A stretch of DNA of 64,000 nucleotides from Mannheimia haemolytica (GCF_004342115.1 NZ_SMAC01000006.1:1-64000), one strand, 5' to 3'. Counted from the first letter of the stretch, positions 9,931-19,801 are shown. A program made the numbers and translations. The notes: a model not told the origin generated them from the sequence alone.

Positions 9931-11337
9931 TTATTGCCCGAGTGAGCCTGCTCCCATCACAATCATAAACAGAGCCATTTGAAGTTCATCTTCGGGCAGT
10001 TCACGTCCGTTTAAATTCACTTTTCCGTTATCTATAGTTAATTCAATCTTCACATTGTTGTCATCTACTTTTCTTAATCCGTACTGTTCAACTCCCGCAT
10101 TGAGAAAAACAGCATCAACTTGTTGCTTGGCAAATGCTTTCGCTTCTTCTTCGCCTAATTTTTCTGTAACTATTGAGACTTGGCGAATAATATCTTCCGC
10201 ATATTGACGGTTGATATTTGAAGTGAATTTACTTGTTGAAAGGGCTTGCAATACCGCTTGCATATTACCAAGATTTTGTGGGTCAAATTGAGCCATATTC
10301 AGTAATAAAGCCAAATCAACTTTGCCTTTGCTGTTTTCAAGTGAGAAATTATTAATATGGAATTTAAATGATTTTGCTAATAGTTGTAATAATAACTCGC
10401 CTGTTTTTTCATTTTCTAATGTTTGAGGATTAGATAATAAAGGCGTAATATCATTGGTTAATTTAGCATCTAAATCGTATGCCATATCCATTTTTAATTT
10501 ACCCATTTCAACACCCTCAATGTTGAAAGTGGCTGCCTCTAAATCTCCGGTAGAAATTAAACGATCGCCTTTTAATAGATTATCGCCCTTCACCACAACA
10601 TCTTTAATTTGAGATAATTTGCCATCTTTAGACTTAAACTCAATAGCGTTAATTTTTCCACTACCTTTGCCTAAAGTTAAATTAGGATAACTTTCATTAT
10701 TTTCTGTTTGAACATCATAAACTATACCTTGAATTTGAAAATCAAATTCTTCTGCTTTTATCTTAAGACTTTCTAGCTCAACAGTGCTATCAACCCCTTT
10801 TAATTTTTGGTCGTAGCTATATTGCACTTTGATTGGCGTGGTTTCAATATGACCTGTTTCATCACTATGTTTAATCGGGGAAATATCAAAATGCCCTTCC
10901 ACATCGCCCGAATAGCTGATATTAGAAAAACCGGTGCCAATATGTTCATCCATCAATTTTTTAAGGGCTTCAGGAGCTTGTAATTTGCTTTCCGCACTCA
11001 TCATTACAGGAGCTAAATTAAGTTTCGCTAAACGATTAAGCGGTAGCGGACCGTGATGAAGTTTATCATTACCAACAAAGTCCAATTTCTTACCATTACC
11101 CAAATCCACTTCTAAACGATATTTCGCATTAGAGCTAAAGAAATGGCGATCGATCTGCACATCTTTAAGCTCAATATTCGCACCAAATTCGCCACTCAGT
11201 TGTTTAAGTTGGTTATTAGCTTGAACAACCAATTCTTGATATTTTTCTTCAACCTGCTTACCTGTGTACCAACTTCCGCCAACTGCAACAGCACTAATTA
11301 CCGCTACAACTGAAAGAGCAATTTTTGTTAATTTCAT
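9931..11337 (-). CDS. YdgA-like DUF945 family protein
   Basis: A protein of 468 residues from the start MKLTKIALS, which is preferred over an upstream Met because AAGGAAACAG precedes it. The N-terminus has one hydrophobic segment (IALSVVAVISAVAVGGSWYTG) typical of a signal anchor or uncleaved signal peptide. The rest is a long periplasmic beta-rich region, and YTGKQVEEKYQELV just after the anchor is a recognisable DUF945 (YdgA/YihF) feature. The family's role is poorly known, with links to the envelope and motility in enterics. It is monocistronic, with a terminator downstream and trpA upstream. Confidence 0.82.
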   Translation of the reverse strand: MKLTKIALSVVAVISAVAVGGSWYTGKQVEEKYQELVVQANNQLKQLSGEFGANIELKDVQIDRHFFSSNAKYRLEVDLGNGKKLDFVGNDKLHHGPLPLNRLAKLNLAPVMMSAESKLQAPEALKKLMDEHIGTGFSNISYSGDVEGHFDISPIKHSDETGHIETTPIKVQYSYDQKLKGVDSTVELESLKIKAEEFDFQIQGIVYDVQTENNESYPNLTLGKGSGKINAIEFKSKDGKLSQIKDVVVKGDNLLKGDRLISTGDLEAATFNIEGVEMGKLKMDMAYDLDAKLTNDITPLLSNPQTLENEKTGELLLQLLAKSFKFHINNFSLENSKGKVDLALLLNMAQFDPQNLGNMQAVLQALSTSKFTSNINRQYAEDIIRQVSIVTEKLGEEEAKAFAKQQVDAVFLNAGVEQYGLRKVDDNNVKIELTIDNGKVNLNGRELPEDELQMALFMIVMGAGSLGQ

Positions 11338-11386
11338 TCTGTTTCCTTTTATTTTCAAAAAAATTTAAAAAATGACCGCTTGTAGT

Positions 11387-12193
11387 TTACTTAGTAGCCG
11401 CTTTCATCACTTGTACAAATTCGGCAAGTTCTTTGAGCAAATTAGCTTGGTTAGATAAATTACGTTCAATAATTTTCACAATCGCTGAGCCTGAAATCGC
11501 CCCGTCTGCTCCGAGCCTTAACGCCTCTTTCACCTGTTCAGGTTTGGCTATGCCAAAACCTTGTAAAATAGGTGCAGCTCCGGTTTGTTTCAAACTTTCC
11601 ACTAAATTATCTAAATTACTTGCGTGAGCTTGGTTTTCAGCACTAGTTACACCGGCACGGGAAACTAAATAAGTGTAGCCTTGGGTTAATTGAGCAATCC
11701 GTTCAATGGTGTTTTGATCAGCATTCGGCGGGCAAATAAACACCGGCTGAATTCCATATTTTTCAGCGGTTGGCACAAACTCTTGGGCAGCGAAAACAGG
11801 CAAATCAGCAATCAACACCGCATCAACTCCACTTTGTTGGCAACGTTGGAAAAATACTTCTGCGATTGGCACAAAAATTAAATTGGCGCACAGTAGTAAA
11901 CCGATAGGAATGTCTGGATATTTAGCTCGAATTTTGGCAATCAGCTCAAAACAGCTATCAGTGCTATAGCCACCATCTAAAGCTCGTTTATTCGCTGCTT
12001 GAATCACCGGCCCGTCTAAGAGGGGGTCAGAAAACGGAAAGCCTAGCTCTAAAGCATCAGCCCCGTTTTTAATCATCGTGTCGATAATCTCAAAACTGCG
12101 TTCAAAACCAGGATCGCATAATGTCACAAACGGCACAAAAGCCCCTTCGTTTTTTGCTTTTAATGCAGTAAATAGCGTATCAAAGCGGCTCAT
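11387..12193 (-). CDS. trpA: Tryptophan synthase alpha chain
   Basis: Cleaves indole-3-glycerol phosphate to indole, which is channelled to TrpB. The protein is 268 residues from MSRFDTLF. This start lies one base after the trpB stop and has a strong GGAGGAG upstream, so translation is coupled to trpB. The catalytic Glu and Asp are in [16 protein letters not shown], and the phosphate-binding end is seen in [13 protein letters not shown]. It is the last gene of the dehydrogenase-trpB-trpA operon. No trpE, trpG, trpD or trpC is in the window. Confidence 0.97.
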   Translation of the reverse strand: MSRFDTLFTALKAKNEGAFVPFVTLCDPGFERSFEIIDTMIKNGADALELGFPFSDPLLDGPVIQAANKRALDGGYSTDSCFELIAKIRAKYPDIPIGLLLCANLIFVPIAEVFFQRCQQSGVDAVLIADLPVFAAQEFVPTAEKYGIQPVFICPPNADQNTIERIAQLTQGYTYLVSRAGVTSAENQAHASNLDNLVESLKQTGAAPILQGFGIAKPEQVKEALRLGADGAISGSAIVKIIERNLSNQANLLKELAEFVQVMKAATK

Positions 12194-12194
12194 T

Positions 12195-13385
12195 TTACTC
12201 TCCTCCATTTAAAATTTTATCCACGGTGAAAATGTCTTTATCGCCTCGACCCGATAAATTCACCACTAATAACTGCTCTTTTTCAGGGTTCTGCTTAATC
12301 ATTTTTAACGCATAGGCTAAGGCGTGGGAAGATTCTAACGCCGGAATAATCCCCTCATTTTTGGCTAATGCTTGGAATGCCTCTAAAGCCTCTGCATCGG
12401 TAATCGATACATATTCAGCTCGCCCTGTCGCATTTAAATAAGCGTGTTGCGGCCCGACAGAAGGGAAATCTAAGCCGGCTGAAATGGAGTAAGACTCTTC
12501 AATTTGCCCGTCTTTATCCTGCATAATCGGCGATTTCATACCGAAATAGATCCCCGTTGTGCCGTGTTTGAGCGGTGCACCGTGTTCACCGGTTTCAATT
12601 CCTTTTCCTGCCGGCTCAACACCGATCAATTTGACGGATTGCTCTTCGATAAAATCTGCAAACATACCGATAGCATTTGATCCACCGCCTACGGCAGCAA
12701 TCACCGCATCAGGCAAGCGGTCTTCTTTTGCTAAAATTTGACGTTTGGTCTCTTCGCCAATCATTTTCTGAAATTCACGCACCATTGTCGGGAACGGGTG
12801 CGGGCCGGCTGCAGTGCCGATTAGGTAATGGGTAGTATCATAATTTGCCGCCCAATCCCGCATTGCCTCGCAACAGGCATCTTTGAGCGAGCAAGAGCCT
12901 TTTTGTACCGGAATCACCTCCGCTCCCATTAAACGCATACGGAATACATTTGGCGATTGGCGTTCTACATCTTTTGCGCCCATATACACCACGCAAGGCA
13001 TTCCTAACATCGCACACGCTAATGCGGTTGCCACACCGTGCTGTCCTGCTCCTGTTTCGGCAATAATGCGGGTTTTACCCATTCGTTTAGCGAGTAAGAT
13101 TTGCCCTAGCACTTGGTTGGTTTTATGTGCCCCACCGTGTAAAAGATCTTCACGTTTTAAATAGAGTTTGGTTTTACTGCCTTTGGTTAAATTACGACAA
13201 AGGGTTAAAGCAGTCGGGCGACCGGCATAGTTTTTGAGTAAATCGGCAAATTCAGCTTGGAATGTTGGGTCTTGCTGAGCATCTACAAAGGCTTGTTCTA
13301 ATTCTTTTAGCACCGGCACTAAAATTTCCGGCACATACATACCACCAAATTCACCAAAATAAGGATTAAGAAGTGTGTCTGACAT
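12195..13385 (-). CDS. trpB: Tryptophan synthase beta chain
   Basis: The PLP enzyme that joins indole and serine to give tryptophan. The protein is 396 residues, the normal length. The PLP lysine lies in [19 protein letters not shown] near residue 86, the phosphate-cradling glycines in [12 protein letters not shown] near 230, and the allosteric helix region in [13 protein letters not shown]. It follows the dehydrogenase gene by 11 bp and is followed by trpA after one base. All three genes are under the TrpR operator at 14172. Confidence 0.98.
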   Translation of the reverse strand: MSDTLLNPYFGEFGGMYVPEILVPVLKELEQAFVDAQQDPTFQAEFADLLKNYAGRPTALTLCRNLTKGSKTKLYLKREDLLHGGAHKTNQVLGQILLAKRMGKTRIIAETGAGQHGVATALACAMLGMPCVVYMGAKDVERQSPNVFRMRLMGAEVIPVQKGSCSLKDACCEAMRDWAANYDTTHYLIGTAAGPHPFPTMVREFQKMIGEETKRQILAKEDRLPDAVIAAVGGGSNAIGMFADFIEEQSVKLIGVEPAGKGIETGEHGAPLKHGTTGIYFGMKSPIMQDKDGQIEESYSISAGLDFPSVGPQHAYLNATGRAEYVSITDAEALEAFQALAKNEGIIPALESSHALAYALKMIKQNPEKEQLLVVNLSGRGDKDIFTVDKILNGGE

Positions 13386-13396
13386 AATATTTCCTT

Positions 13397-14149
13397 TTAA
13401 ATATTTCTCGCTACATTTAAGGCAGAAGAAGTTTGAGCCACCGGCATCACTTCAACCCGATTAATATTAACGTGTTCAGGTTGCTGATTCAGCCAAAGCA
13501 CAATATTTGCCACATCTTCCGGGCGCACAAACTGCACGTTTTCATAAACTTTAGCCGCTTTTTCATCATCGCCTTTAAAGCGTACATTTGAAAATTCCGT
13601 ACCGCCACATAGCCCCGGCTCAACATTGGAAACACGCACTTTAGTGCCGGCTAAATCTGCCCGCAAATTTAGGCTAAACTGTTTCACGAAGGCTTTAGTA
13701 CCACCATATACATTACCACCCGGGTAAGGGTAAGTGCCGGCAATCGAGCCGATATTAATAATATGCCCACTGTTCCGCTCCACCATTTCAGGCAAAACTA
13801 AGCGTGTCATCGTTACCAATCCTTTAATATTGGTATCGATCATTTGATACCAATCGTTCAAATCTGCTTTCTGTGCCGGTTCTAAGCCGAGTGCAAGGCC
13901 TGCATTGTTTACTAATAAATCAATTTGTTGCCACGCTTTAGGGCGGCTATTCAGTGCTTTTTCCACCTCATCGGGCTGTTGAATATCAAATGCAAGCGGT
14001 AGAAATTTATCGCCAAATTGTAAATGCAGTTCTTCTAAACGCTCTGCCCGTCTGCCCGTGCCAATTACTTTATAACCCGATTGAAGCAATAATTTACAAA
14101 TTGCCAACCCAAATCCAGCAGTTACTCCTGTGACTAATGCTATTTTCAT
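13397..14149 (-). CDS. ydfG: Short-chain dehydrogenase (YdfG-like), first gene of the trp operon
   Basis: An NADP-dependent short-chain dehydrogenase of 250 residues. E. coli YdfG oxidises serine, 3-hydroxy acids and malonic semialdehyde. The Rossmann motif [12 protein letters not shown] is at residues 8-19, with [11 protein letters not shown] typical for NADP binding. The catalytic Ser lies in [14 protein letters not shown] and the YxxxK in [11 protein letters not shown]. It lies directly downstream of a TrpR operator and 11 bp ahead of trpB. The same gene order is remembered from H. influenzae, so the linkage is conserved, but why a serine-type dehydrogenase belongs to trp control is unclear. 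Confidence 0.9.
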   Translation of the reverse strand: MKIALVTGVTAGFGLAICKLLLQSGYKVIGTGRRAERLEELHLQFGDKFLPLAFDIQQPDEVEKALNSRPKAWQQIDLLVNNAGLALGLEPAQKADLNDWYQMIDTNIKGLVTMTRLVLPEMVERNSGHIINIGSIAGTYPYPGGNVYGGTKAFVKQFSLNLRADLAGTKVRVSNVEPGLCGGTEFSNVRFKGDDEKAAKVYENVQFVRPEDVANIVLWLNQQPEHVNINRVEVMPVAQTSSALNVARNI

Positions 14150-14171
14150 CTTTTCACCCTCAAATTTAAAA

Positions 14172-14191
14172 TGTACTATTAAAGTAGTACA
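14172..14191 (-). promoter_or_regulatory. TrpR operator in the dehydrogenase-trpBA promoter
   Basis: The sequence TGTACTATTAAAGTAGTACA is a near-palindrome. It matches the E. coli trp operator core GTACTAGTTAACTAGTAC at 15 of 18 positions. It lies 23 bp upstream of the dehydrogenase start. On the minus strand a TTGCAA element lies about 17 bp before it, so it overlaps the probable -10 region, as in E. coli. The repressor gene trpR is in this window. Confidence 0.88.
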
Positions 14192-14235
14192 AAAAAATTA
14201 AAATTGCAAGAAATAATATTGCCATAAAAGAAAAA

Positions 14236-14255
14236 AGCGTACCAAAAGGTACGCT
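14236..14255 (-). terminator. Terminator after the NhaC-family transporter gene
   Basis: On the minus strand AGCGTACC-TTTT-GGTACGCT is a perfect 8-bp stem followed by TTTTTTC. It ends the transporter transcript before the trp operon promoter. Confidence 0.8.
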
Positions 14256-14374
14256 AATGCTAGGAGGATCTTATTTTAAGATTTATATAACACAACATTC
14301 GATATCCATATCTTGAGTGCTATTTTATCTCATCAATAAATCTCATTCTGTGATTCCCTTCACATTTTCGGAAA

Positions 14375-15907
14375 TTAATGCTTTTTTTCTTTAAAAAGCA
14401 AAATGAGTATTGCCATAACAATAGCTGTAGCAATAAATCCCAATACCGCTGATTGGGTAAAGCCAACCACTAAGTAACCAACAATAGAAGCTGTTGCAAC
14501 TAATAAAGCATAAGGTAATTGAGAAATGACATGATCCATATGATTACATTGTGCGCCTGTTGAAGAAAGAATAGTGGTATCAGATACTGGAGAACAGTGA
14601 TCACCACAAACCGCACCAGCCATTACTGCAGATAAACAAGGAATAATTAATGCTGGATCTGAATGCACTGCCATTGAGGCTCCAATTGGCAACATAATAC
14701 CAAATGTTCCCCAGCTAGTTCCTGTTGAAAACGCCATTGCTGCGGCTAACACAAATAGAATTGCAGGTAAAAACTCTGCTCCAATGCTTTCTGCAACCAA
14801 TCCTGATAGATATTTCCCTGTTTGCATATCACTTACTACGCCGTTTATTGTCCACGCAAAGAAGAGAATAGTGATTGCACCAGACATCATCTTCACACCT
14901 AAGCCATAAGCACGGACGTAATTTTTAAAAGAAATATTACCGCTTGTAATGATACAAATAGTTGCAACTATAAGCCCTGCCACACCACCAACAACTAATG
15001 AAATGCCTACCGTAGTATTTTCAAAAGCACCTAGTATAGAAAATGAAGCACCTGATTCGGCCAGTGCATCTGCACCTGTTTTCATCATCATTGAGACTGT
15101 AGCAACAATAAGTGCAATAATTGGCAAAATCAAATCGCGCACGTGTCCTTTCGTTTCAATTTGCTCATCATCTAATTCTGCTAAATGCGCTGCTTGACGT
15201 TCAAAACGCGCCATCGAACCAATATCAAATGAGAAATATGCCACAAAGAACACCATAATCATCGCAAAAATGGCGTAAAAGTTCATTGCGCTCATTGTCA
15301 TAAATGCGCCTAGTGGCGAATAGCCTGTGATGGAATGCGTAGCCAATAAGCCAGCTATTAAGGTAATAATATAAGCCCCCCAGCTTGAAATTGGCATTAA
15401 CACGCACATTGGAGCGGCGGTAGAATCTAAAATATAAGCTAATTTAGCACGAGAAACACGGAATTTATCCGTAACAGGGCGGGCAATCGCACCTACTGCT
15501 AAACTGTGGAAATAGTCATCAATAAAGGTAAAGAAAACCAAACCTGCCGCCATTAATTTTGCGCCTCGTTTGCCTTTTACCTTTTTCTGCGCCCAATTCG
15601 CAAACGCCTGATTACTACCTGAAATACTTAATAATGACGTTAATACCCCTAATAAAAGCAAAAATAAAATAATGTTAACATTATTTGAATTTAATCCTTC
15701 TTCAGCCCCTTTATAAACTAAAGAAACAACGCTATTTTTAATATAAGTAAGTGCATCAAGAAAATTGCTATTAGTAAGCATAAATGCACCAAAGAGAATA
15801 CCGATGCTAAGTGAAATAATCACCTTGCGTGTCACAATTGCCAATATTAGCGCAATCAGTGCCGGCAATACCGACCAAAGTGACGTAGAATAATCAACTA
15901 GATTCAT
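14375..15907 (-). CDS. lysW: NhaC-family transporter, predicted lysine importer
   Basis: An inner-membrane transporter of 510 residues with about 11-13 hydrophobic segments. The start MNLVDYSTSLWSVLPALIA is chosen because TAGAGG precedes it; the longer frame upstream is untranslated leader. The sequence is of the NhaC/Na+:H+ antiporter superfamily (FIDDYFHSLAVGAIARPVTD, STGTSWGTFGIMLPIG, GDHCSPVSDTTILSS). Antiporter annotation would be the default. A lysine riboswitch lies directly upstream, however, and NhaC-type genes behind LYS elements in Pasteurellaceae have been proposed as lysine transporters (LysW). Transport direction and coupling ion are inferred. Confidence 0.82.
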   Translation of the reverse strand: MNLVDYSTSLWSVLPALIALILAIVTRKVIISLSIGILFGAFMLTNSNFLDALTYIKNSVVSLVYKGAEEGLNSNNVNIILFLLLLGVLTSLLSISGSNQAFANWAQKKVKGKRGAKLMAAGLVFFTFIDDYFHSLAVGAIARPVTDKFRVSRAKLAYILDSTAAPMCVLMPISSWGAYIITLIAGLLATHSITGYSPLGAFMTMSAMNFYAIFAMIMVFFVAYFSFDIGSMARFERQAAHLAELDDEQIETKGHVRDLILPIIALIVATVSMMMKTGADALAESGASFSILGAFENTTVGISLVVGGVAGLIVATICIITSGNISFKNYVRAYGLGVKMMSGAITILFFAWTINGVVSDMQTGKYLSGLVAESIGAEFLPAILFVLAAAMAFSTGTSWGTFGIMLPIGASMAVHSDPALIIPCLSAVMAGAVCGDHCSPVSDTTILSSTGAQCNHMDHVISQLPYALLVATASIVGYLVVGFTQSAVLGFIATAIVMAILILLFKEKKH

Positions 15908-16029
15908 AAAACCTCTAAAATGACTGTGTATAATTTGTATAAATAAGAATAGCCAAACAAGAGATCTACTGGGATATTTATAAAAATAAATATGAAAGGA
16001 AGGCAAATGTGAAATATCTGAAACCCACC

Positions 16030-16200
16030 CTAACAGTAGCACTCCGTAGCATTTACTACGACAGTGTCGTTTCTTTCGACAACGACCCCAACCAATTAAG
16101 ATGACGCTTAATTGATTTCGGCAAATTCACCTTTCCTTCCCCTTCATCGTTTTCCACTCAGAAGAAATACTTATTGAATTCGCACCTCTACAATTTGTAG
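16030..16200 (-). promoter_or_regulatory. Lysine riboswitch
   Basis: Read on the minus strand, the region carries the signature blocks of the LYS element in order: TAGAGGTGCGAA, then AAGTA, then GAAAGGTGAATTTGCCGAA, then GGGGTCGTT, then ACTGTCGTAG...CTACGGAGTGCTAC. The aptamer spans roughly 165 bases, the size expected. It ends about 125 bases before the start codon of the NhaC-family gene. A clear terminator was not seen in the intervening AT-rich stretch, so the expression platform is undefined. Confidence 0.9.
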
Positions 16201-16343
16201 GACAGTGTTTAAGATAGCACGAATATCTTTAGATATAAAGTATCTATTTTTTTATTTATGCTTATTTACCTAAAATGCCTTTTGAGATATGATAAAAGGA
16301 GCATAAAAGCTACTTATATAAAACATTAATTTAGGAGAGTAAA

Positions 16344-16754
16344 ATGTCAGCTTTAAAAAGTCTTTTGAATATCCGCAGCTTAAGGGCTTTGGCTAAAGAT
16401 TTAGCATTAGAGCAATTAAAATCAATTTCTGAGAAATTAGATATAATTATTGCTGAAAAAGAAGAAGAAATGAAACAGGAAGAATTAGAAAAACTAAAAC
16501 AATTAGAAAGCTTAAATAAATATAGAGAAATGCTAAAACAAGATGGGTTATCTATTGATGAATTAGCTGAATTATTAGCAGATAAAGTAATCAAAACCCG
16601 CAAAGCACGTAAAGCACTATCACCTCGCCCGGCTAAATATAAATTTGTTGATGCTAACGGCAATGAGAAAACTTGGACAGGTCAAGGCAGAACACCAAAG
16701 GCATTACAAGATGCTTTAGATAGTGGTAAAAAATTAGAAGATTTTGCTATTTAA
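16344..16754 (+). CDS. hns: H-NS family nucleoid-associated protein
   Basis: A small DNA-binding protein of 136 residues that bridges AT-rich DNA and silences transcription. The N-terminal half is a Glu/Lys-rich coiled coil for oligomerisation (residues about 1-70). The C-terminal domain has KYKFVDANGNEKTWTGQGRTPKALQDAL, with the DNA-contacting QGRTP loop of H-NS/StpA. The start is preceded by TTAGGAGAG. It is monocistronic, with a terminator at 16781-16800, and diverges from the riboswitch-controlled transporter. The upstream DNA is very AT-rich, which would suit autoregulation. AT-rich acquired loci in this window are likely H-NS targets, by inference. Confidence 0.93.
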   Translation: MSALKSLLNIRSLRALAKDLALEQLKSISEKLDIIIAEKEEEMKQEELEKLKQLESLNKYREMLKQDGLSIDELAELLADKVIKTRKARKALSPRPAKYKFVDANGNEKTWTGQGRTPKALQDALDSGKKLEDFAI

Positions 16755-16780
16755 TTGGCTATAACTATTTTTAGTTTAAA

Positions 16781-16800
16781 GAGAACTCAATTGAGTTCTC
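16781..16800 (+). terminator. Terminator after the H-NS gene
   Basis: GAGAACTCAA is followed at once by its complement TTGAGTTCTC and then TTATTTTTAT. The inverted repeat is perfect over 10 bp, and flanking A and T bases extend it. Confidence 0.75.
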
Positions 16801-16823
16801 TTATTTTTATAATAGGAAATGAA

Positions 16824-17663
16824 ATGCTACAACAACACAAAATATTATTAACCGAATGTCCTGATGATACAGGACTTGTCGCTAAAATTACCAATATTTG
16901 CTATAAGCACCAATTAAATATTATTAAAAATTCTGAATTTGTTGAGAATGAAACTAAACGTTTTTTTATGCGTACCGAATTAAACGGAATTTTTAATGAT
17001 GAAACCTTACTCACTGATTTAAAATTTACCTTACCTGAAGGCTCAAGCTATAAATTACTCCCTAAACAAAGAAAACGTATCGTTATTTTAGTTACCAAAG
17101 AAGCACATTGTTTAGGTGACTTACTGATGAAAAATTACTATGGTGGATTAGATGTAGAAATTGCTGCCGTGATTGGAAACCACGAAACATTAAAAAGTTT
17201 AGTTGAACGTTTCGATATTCCATTCCATTTAGTCAGCCACGAAAATTTAACCCGAGTGGAACACGATAAATTATTAGCGGAAAAAATTGATGAATATTCA
17301 CCTGATTATATTGTGTTGGCTAAATATATGCGGGTGCTGAATCCGGAATTTGTCGCTCGTTATCCAAACCGAGTTGTCAATATTCACCACTCGTTCTTAC
17401 CCGCTTTCATTGGTGCAAAACCTTATCATCGTGCATACGAACGTGGTGTGAAAATTATCGGTGCAACCGCCCATTTTGTGAATGATGAATTAGATGAAGG
17501 CCCGATTATTATGCAAAATGTGATTAATGTTGATCACACCTACACCGCAGAGGCTATGATGCGTGCCGGACGTGATGTCGAGAAAACCGTACTTAGCCAA
17601 GCCTTAGAATTAGTGCTTGCTGACAAAGTATTTGTATATAAAAACAAAACCATTATTTTATAA
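16824..17663 (+). CDS. purU: Formyltetrahydrofolate deformylase
   Basis: Hydrolyses 10-formyl-THF to THF and formate, which feeds PurT and balances one-carbon pools. The protein is 279 residues from MLQQHKILLTECPDD, with AGGAAATGAA just before the ATG. An N-terminal ACT domain (about 1-85; CPDDTGLVAKITNICY) is followed by a formyltransferase-like domain. The catalytic region reads VVNIHHSFLPAFIGAKPYHRA near residue 200 and DELDEGPIIMQ follows. The length and layout match E. coli PurU. It is flanked by terminators on both sides and is a single-gene unit. Confidence 0.96.
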   Translation: MLQQHKILLTECPDDTGLVAKITNICYKHQLNIIKNSEFVENETKRFFMRTELNGIFNDETLLTDLKFTLPEGSSYKLLPKQRKRIVILVTKEAHCLGDLLMKNYYGGLDVEIAAVIGNHETLKSLVERFDIPFHLVSHENLTRVEHDKLLAEKIDEYSPDYIVLAKYMRVLNPEFVARYPNRVVNIHHSFLPAFIGAKPYHRAYERGVKIIGATAHFVNDELDEGPIIMQNVINVDHTYTAEAMMRAGRDVEKTVLSQALELVLADKVFVYKNKTIIL

Positions 17664-17668
17664 GCAAA

Positions 17669-17698
17669 ATAGCCGGTCAACATTATCTGACCGGCTAT
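17669..17698. terminator. Hairpin between purU and the SanA-like gene
   Basis: ATAGCCGGTCA and TGACCGGCTAT pair perfectly over 11 bp around an 8-base loop. It lies between convergent genes and could serve both, although the following T run is short. Confidence 0.65.
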
Positions 17699-17699
17699 C

Positions 17700-18383
17700 T
17701 CATTTAGAACGGATATCTTCCAATGATTCAGGCTCTTTACCTATCAACAAACTAAAAACCATTGCCGATCTGGCTAAAATTTCCCGCATTCGTACCTGAT
17801 AAGCCCCCTCTGGATATGTAGCGGCATAACAAATTGCATCAATATCCCTAAATTTTGCAATAAACAATGCCCTTTCACAGTGGAATTTTTGGGAGATAAT
17901 CGTAAATGGCGGTAATTTATATACTTTTTTAGCCCTAATTATTGAATCAAAAGTGGTATACCCCGCATAATCCTGCTTAATTTTTGAAGTCGCAATCCCC
18001 ATTTTAAGTAGATCACTTGTCATTGTTTTTGGCTCATTATAGTACGGCGTTTTATTATCTCCACTTAACAAAAGCTGATTGACCTTTCCTTCTTGGACTA
18101 ATTGCTTAGCGGCTTCCAAACGATATTTATAATATTGGTTAATCACATCTTTAGAGTAAAATTTTGCCGTACCGAGTACAACTGCATACTCCCGGTAAGG
18201 AATCTGTTTACTATCTGTATAAATTTTATCCCTCACAATATAACTTGTAAGTGAATCAACCAATAATAATATAGCTATTCCCAATAAGGGGAAAATTGCA
18301 ATTATTTTCAATGCCTTAATAATAAACTGCTGCATTTTATGGAAAAGTGGCAATTTTTCTAACCTATCACGCGTTTGGTTCAA
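17700..18383 (-). CDS. SanA/YdcF-like (DUF218) membrane protein
   Basis: A protein of 227 residues with one membrane segment near the N-terminus (about residues 22-46) and a periplasmic DUF218 domain. The domain shows the strand YAVVLGTAKFYSKDVINQYYKYRLEAA, the LLLSGDN motif near 127 and YAGYTTFDSIIRAKKVY near 160. SanA is needed for exclusion of vancomycin at high temperature in enterics, so a barrier or envelope role is likely, but the biochemical activity is not known. It is convergent with purU, sharing the hairpin between them. Confidence 0.85.
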   Translation of the reverse strand: MNQTRDRLEKLPLFHKMQQFIIKALKIIAIFPLLGIAILLLVDSLTSYIVRDKIYTDSKQIPYREYAVVLGTAKFYSKDVINQYYKYRLEAAKQLVQEGKVNQLLLSGDNKTPYYNEPKTMTSDLLKMGIATSKIKQDYAGYTTFDSIIRAKKVYKLPPFTIISQKFHCERALFIAKFRDIDAICYAATYPEGAYQVRMREILARSAMVFSLLIGKEPESLEDIRSK

Positions 18384-18541
18384 ATGAGATCCTTTACTTT
18401 TGCTACCCTATTTAAGATGGGTAAATTAGAGACAAACAAAATAGTCTAATCGTTCAATAAATTTATTCTATTTCATGTTATTTGTTAAGTAATAAATATC
18501 TTCTCAGCAATAAAATTTTGATTTTAGCCGTTTAAAAATCT

Positions 18542-18557
18542 AGACGTTTAGACGTCT
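18542..18557 (+). promoter_or_regulatory. Tandem MetJ boxes upstream of metX
   Basis: Two adjacent 8-bp met boxes, AGACGTTT and AGACGTCT, match the consensus AGACGTCT at 6 and 8 positions. They lie just upstream of a sigma-70 promoter. MetJ binds such tandem boxes cooperatively with S-adenosylmethionine, so metX is expected to be repressed when methionine is plentiful. Confidence 0.88.
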
Positions 18558-18565
18558 AAAAATTC

Positions 18566-18594
18566 TTGACAATTGAAATGAACACCGCTAATTT
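18566..18594 (+). promoter_or_regulatory. metX promoter
   Basis: A perfect -35 TTGACA is followed by a 17-bp spacer and a -10 TAATTT. The transcript would start about 50 bp before the metX ATG. The MetJ boxes end 8 bp before the -35. An uptake signal at 18608-18616 lies in the untranslated leader. Confidence 0.75.
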
Positions 18595-18650
18595 AACGGT
18601 CATTACAACAAGCGGTCAAAAAAGCAGAATTTTTTGCAAACAGGATTTTT

Positions 18651-19724
18651 ATGGCTCAGCAGATTACCCTTTTTGAGGACGTACCTTTACCACTCACATT
18701 AGGAGGCGAACTGTCCCCTATCACAGTGGCTTACCAGACTTACGGCAGATTAAATGCAGAGAAAAGCAATGCGGTCTTGCTTTGCCACGCCCTTACCGGT
18801 GATGCTAAGCCTTACTATGACTCACCAACCGAGAAAGGCTGGTGGCAAGATTTCATCGGCAAAGGGCTTGCGTTTGATACCGATAAATATTTCTTTATTT
18901 GCAGTAATGTATTAGGCGGTTGTAAAGGCACAACCGGCCCAGCTTCGATTAACCCTAAAACCAATAAACCTTACGGTAGTTTGTTTCCAATTATTACAGT
19001 GCAAGATATTGTTAATGTACAAAAAGCATTATTGGACTATTTAGAAATCCCTCAACTTCACGCAGTGGTAGGGGGATCTTTCGGCGGAATGCAAGCAACA
19101 CAGTGGGGTATTAGTTACCCTGATAAAGTTCGCAACATTATAAACCTTTGTTCGTCACTTACCCTAAGTGCCGAGGCTATCGGTTTTAACCACGTTATGC
19201 GCCAAGCTATTATTAACGATCCACACTTTAACGGTGGGAACTATTATGATGGCATTGCACCTGATAACGGCTTAAAAATCGCCCGTATGCTCGGTATGCT
19301 GACTTACCGTACTGATATTCAACTTGCTAAAGCCTTTGGACGAGAAACCAAACAGCAAGGACAAATTTGGGGCGATCATTTCCAAGTGGAATCCTATTTA
19401 AGCTATCAAGGCACGAAATTTTTAGGTCGTTTCGATGCCAACACTTACCTCCGTTTACTCCGAGCATTAGATTTATACGACCCGGCTCTTGGCTATGAAA
19501 ATGAAGAAACCGCCCTAAAACGTATTAAAGCCAACTACACTTTTGTAGCGGTAACAAGCGACCAACTATTCAAGCAAGTTGACGTGTATAAGAGCAAACA
19601 AAAATTAGAACAGGCAGGCGTAAATTTGGAGTTCCACGAGTTTCACTCCGATTTCGGACACGATGCCTTTTTGGTTGATTATGACTTTTTTGAACCGATG
19701 ATTAAAGCCGGATTAGCAAAATAA
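18651..19724 (+). CDS. metX: Homoserine O-acetyltransferase
   Basis: Acetylates L-homoserine with acetyl-CoA as the first committed step of methionine synthesis in this lineage. The protein is 357 residues with an alpha/beta-hydrolase fold. The nucleophile elbow [15 protein letters not shown] near residue 145 carries the catalytic Ser. The Asp lies in VAVTSDQLF near 300 and the His in [13 protein letters not shown] near 335. GDAKPYYD and the oxyanion region LCHALTGDA are also typical of MetX. Regulation by MetJ is supported by the boxes upstream. It is convergent with lysS across a strong terminator. Confidence 0.95.
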   Translation: MAQQITLFEDVPLPLTLGGELSPITVAYQTYGRLNAEKSNAVLLCHALTGDAKPYYDSPTEKGWWQDFIGKGLAFDTDKYFFICSNVLGGCKGTTGPASINPKTNKPYGSLFPIITVQDIVNVQKALLDYLEIPQLHAVVGGSFGGMQATQWGISYPDKVRNIINLCSSLTLSAEAIGFNHVMRQAIINDPHFNGGNYYDGIAPDNGLKIARMLGMLTYRTDIQLAKAFGRETKQQGQIWGDHFQVESYLSYQGTKFLGRFDANTYLRLLRALDLYDPALGYENEETALKRIKANYTFVAVTSDQLFKQVDVYKSKQKLEQAGVNLEFHEFHSDFGHDAFLVDYDFFEPMIKAGLAK

Positions 19725-19764
19725 ATTGCATTTTTTATTATAAATTTGACCGCTTGTAATACAA

Positions 19765-19788
19765 AAAAGCACACCGAAGTGTGCTTTT
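19765..19788. terminator. Bidirectional terminator between metX and lysS
   Basis: AAAAGCACAC-CGAA-GTGTGCTTTT is a perfect 10-bp stem with a tetraloop, with A runs on the left and T runs on the right. It can end both convergent genes. Confidence 0.9.
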
Positions 19789-19801
19789 GTTCTATTTCTG
19801 A

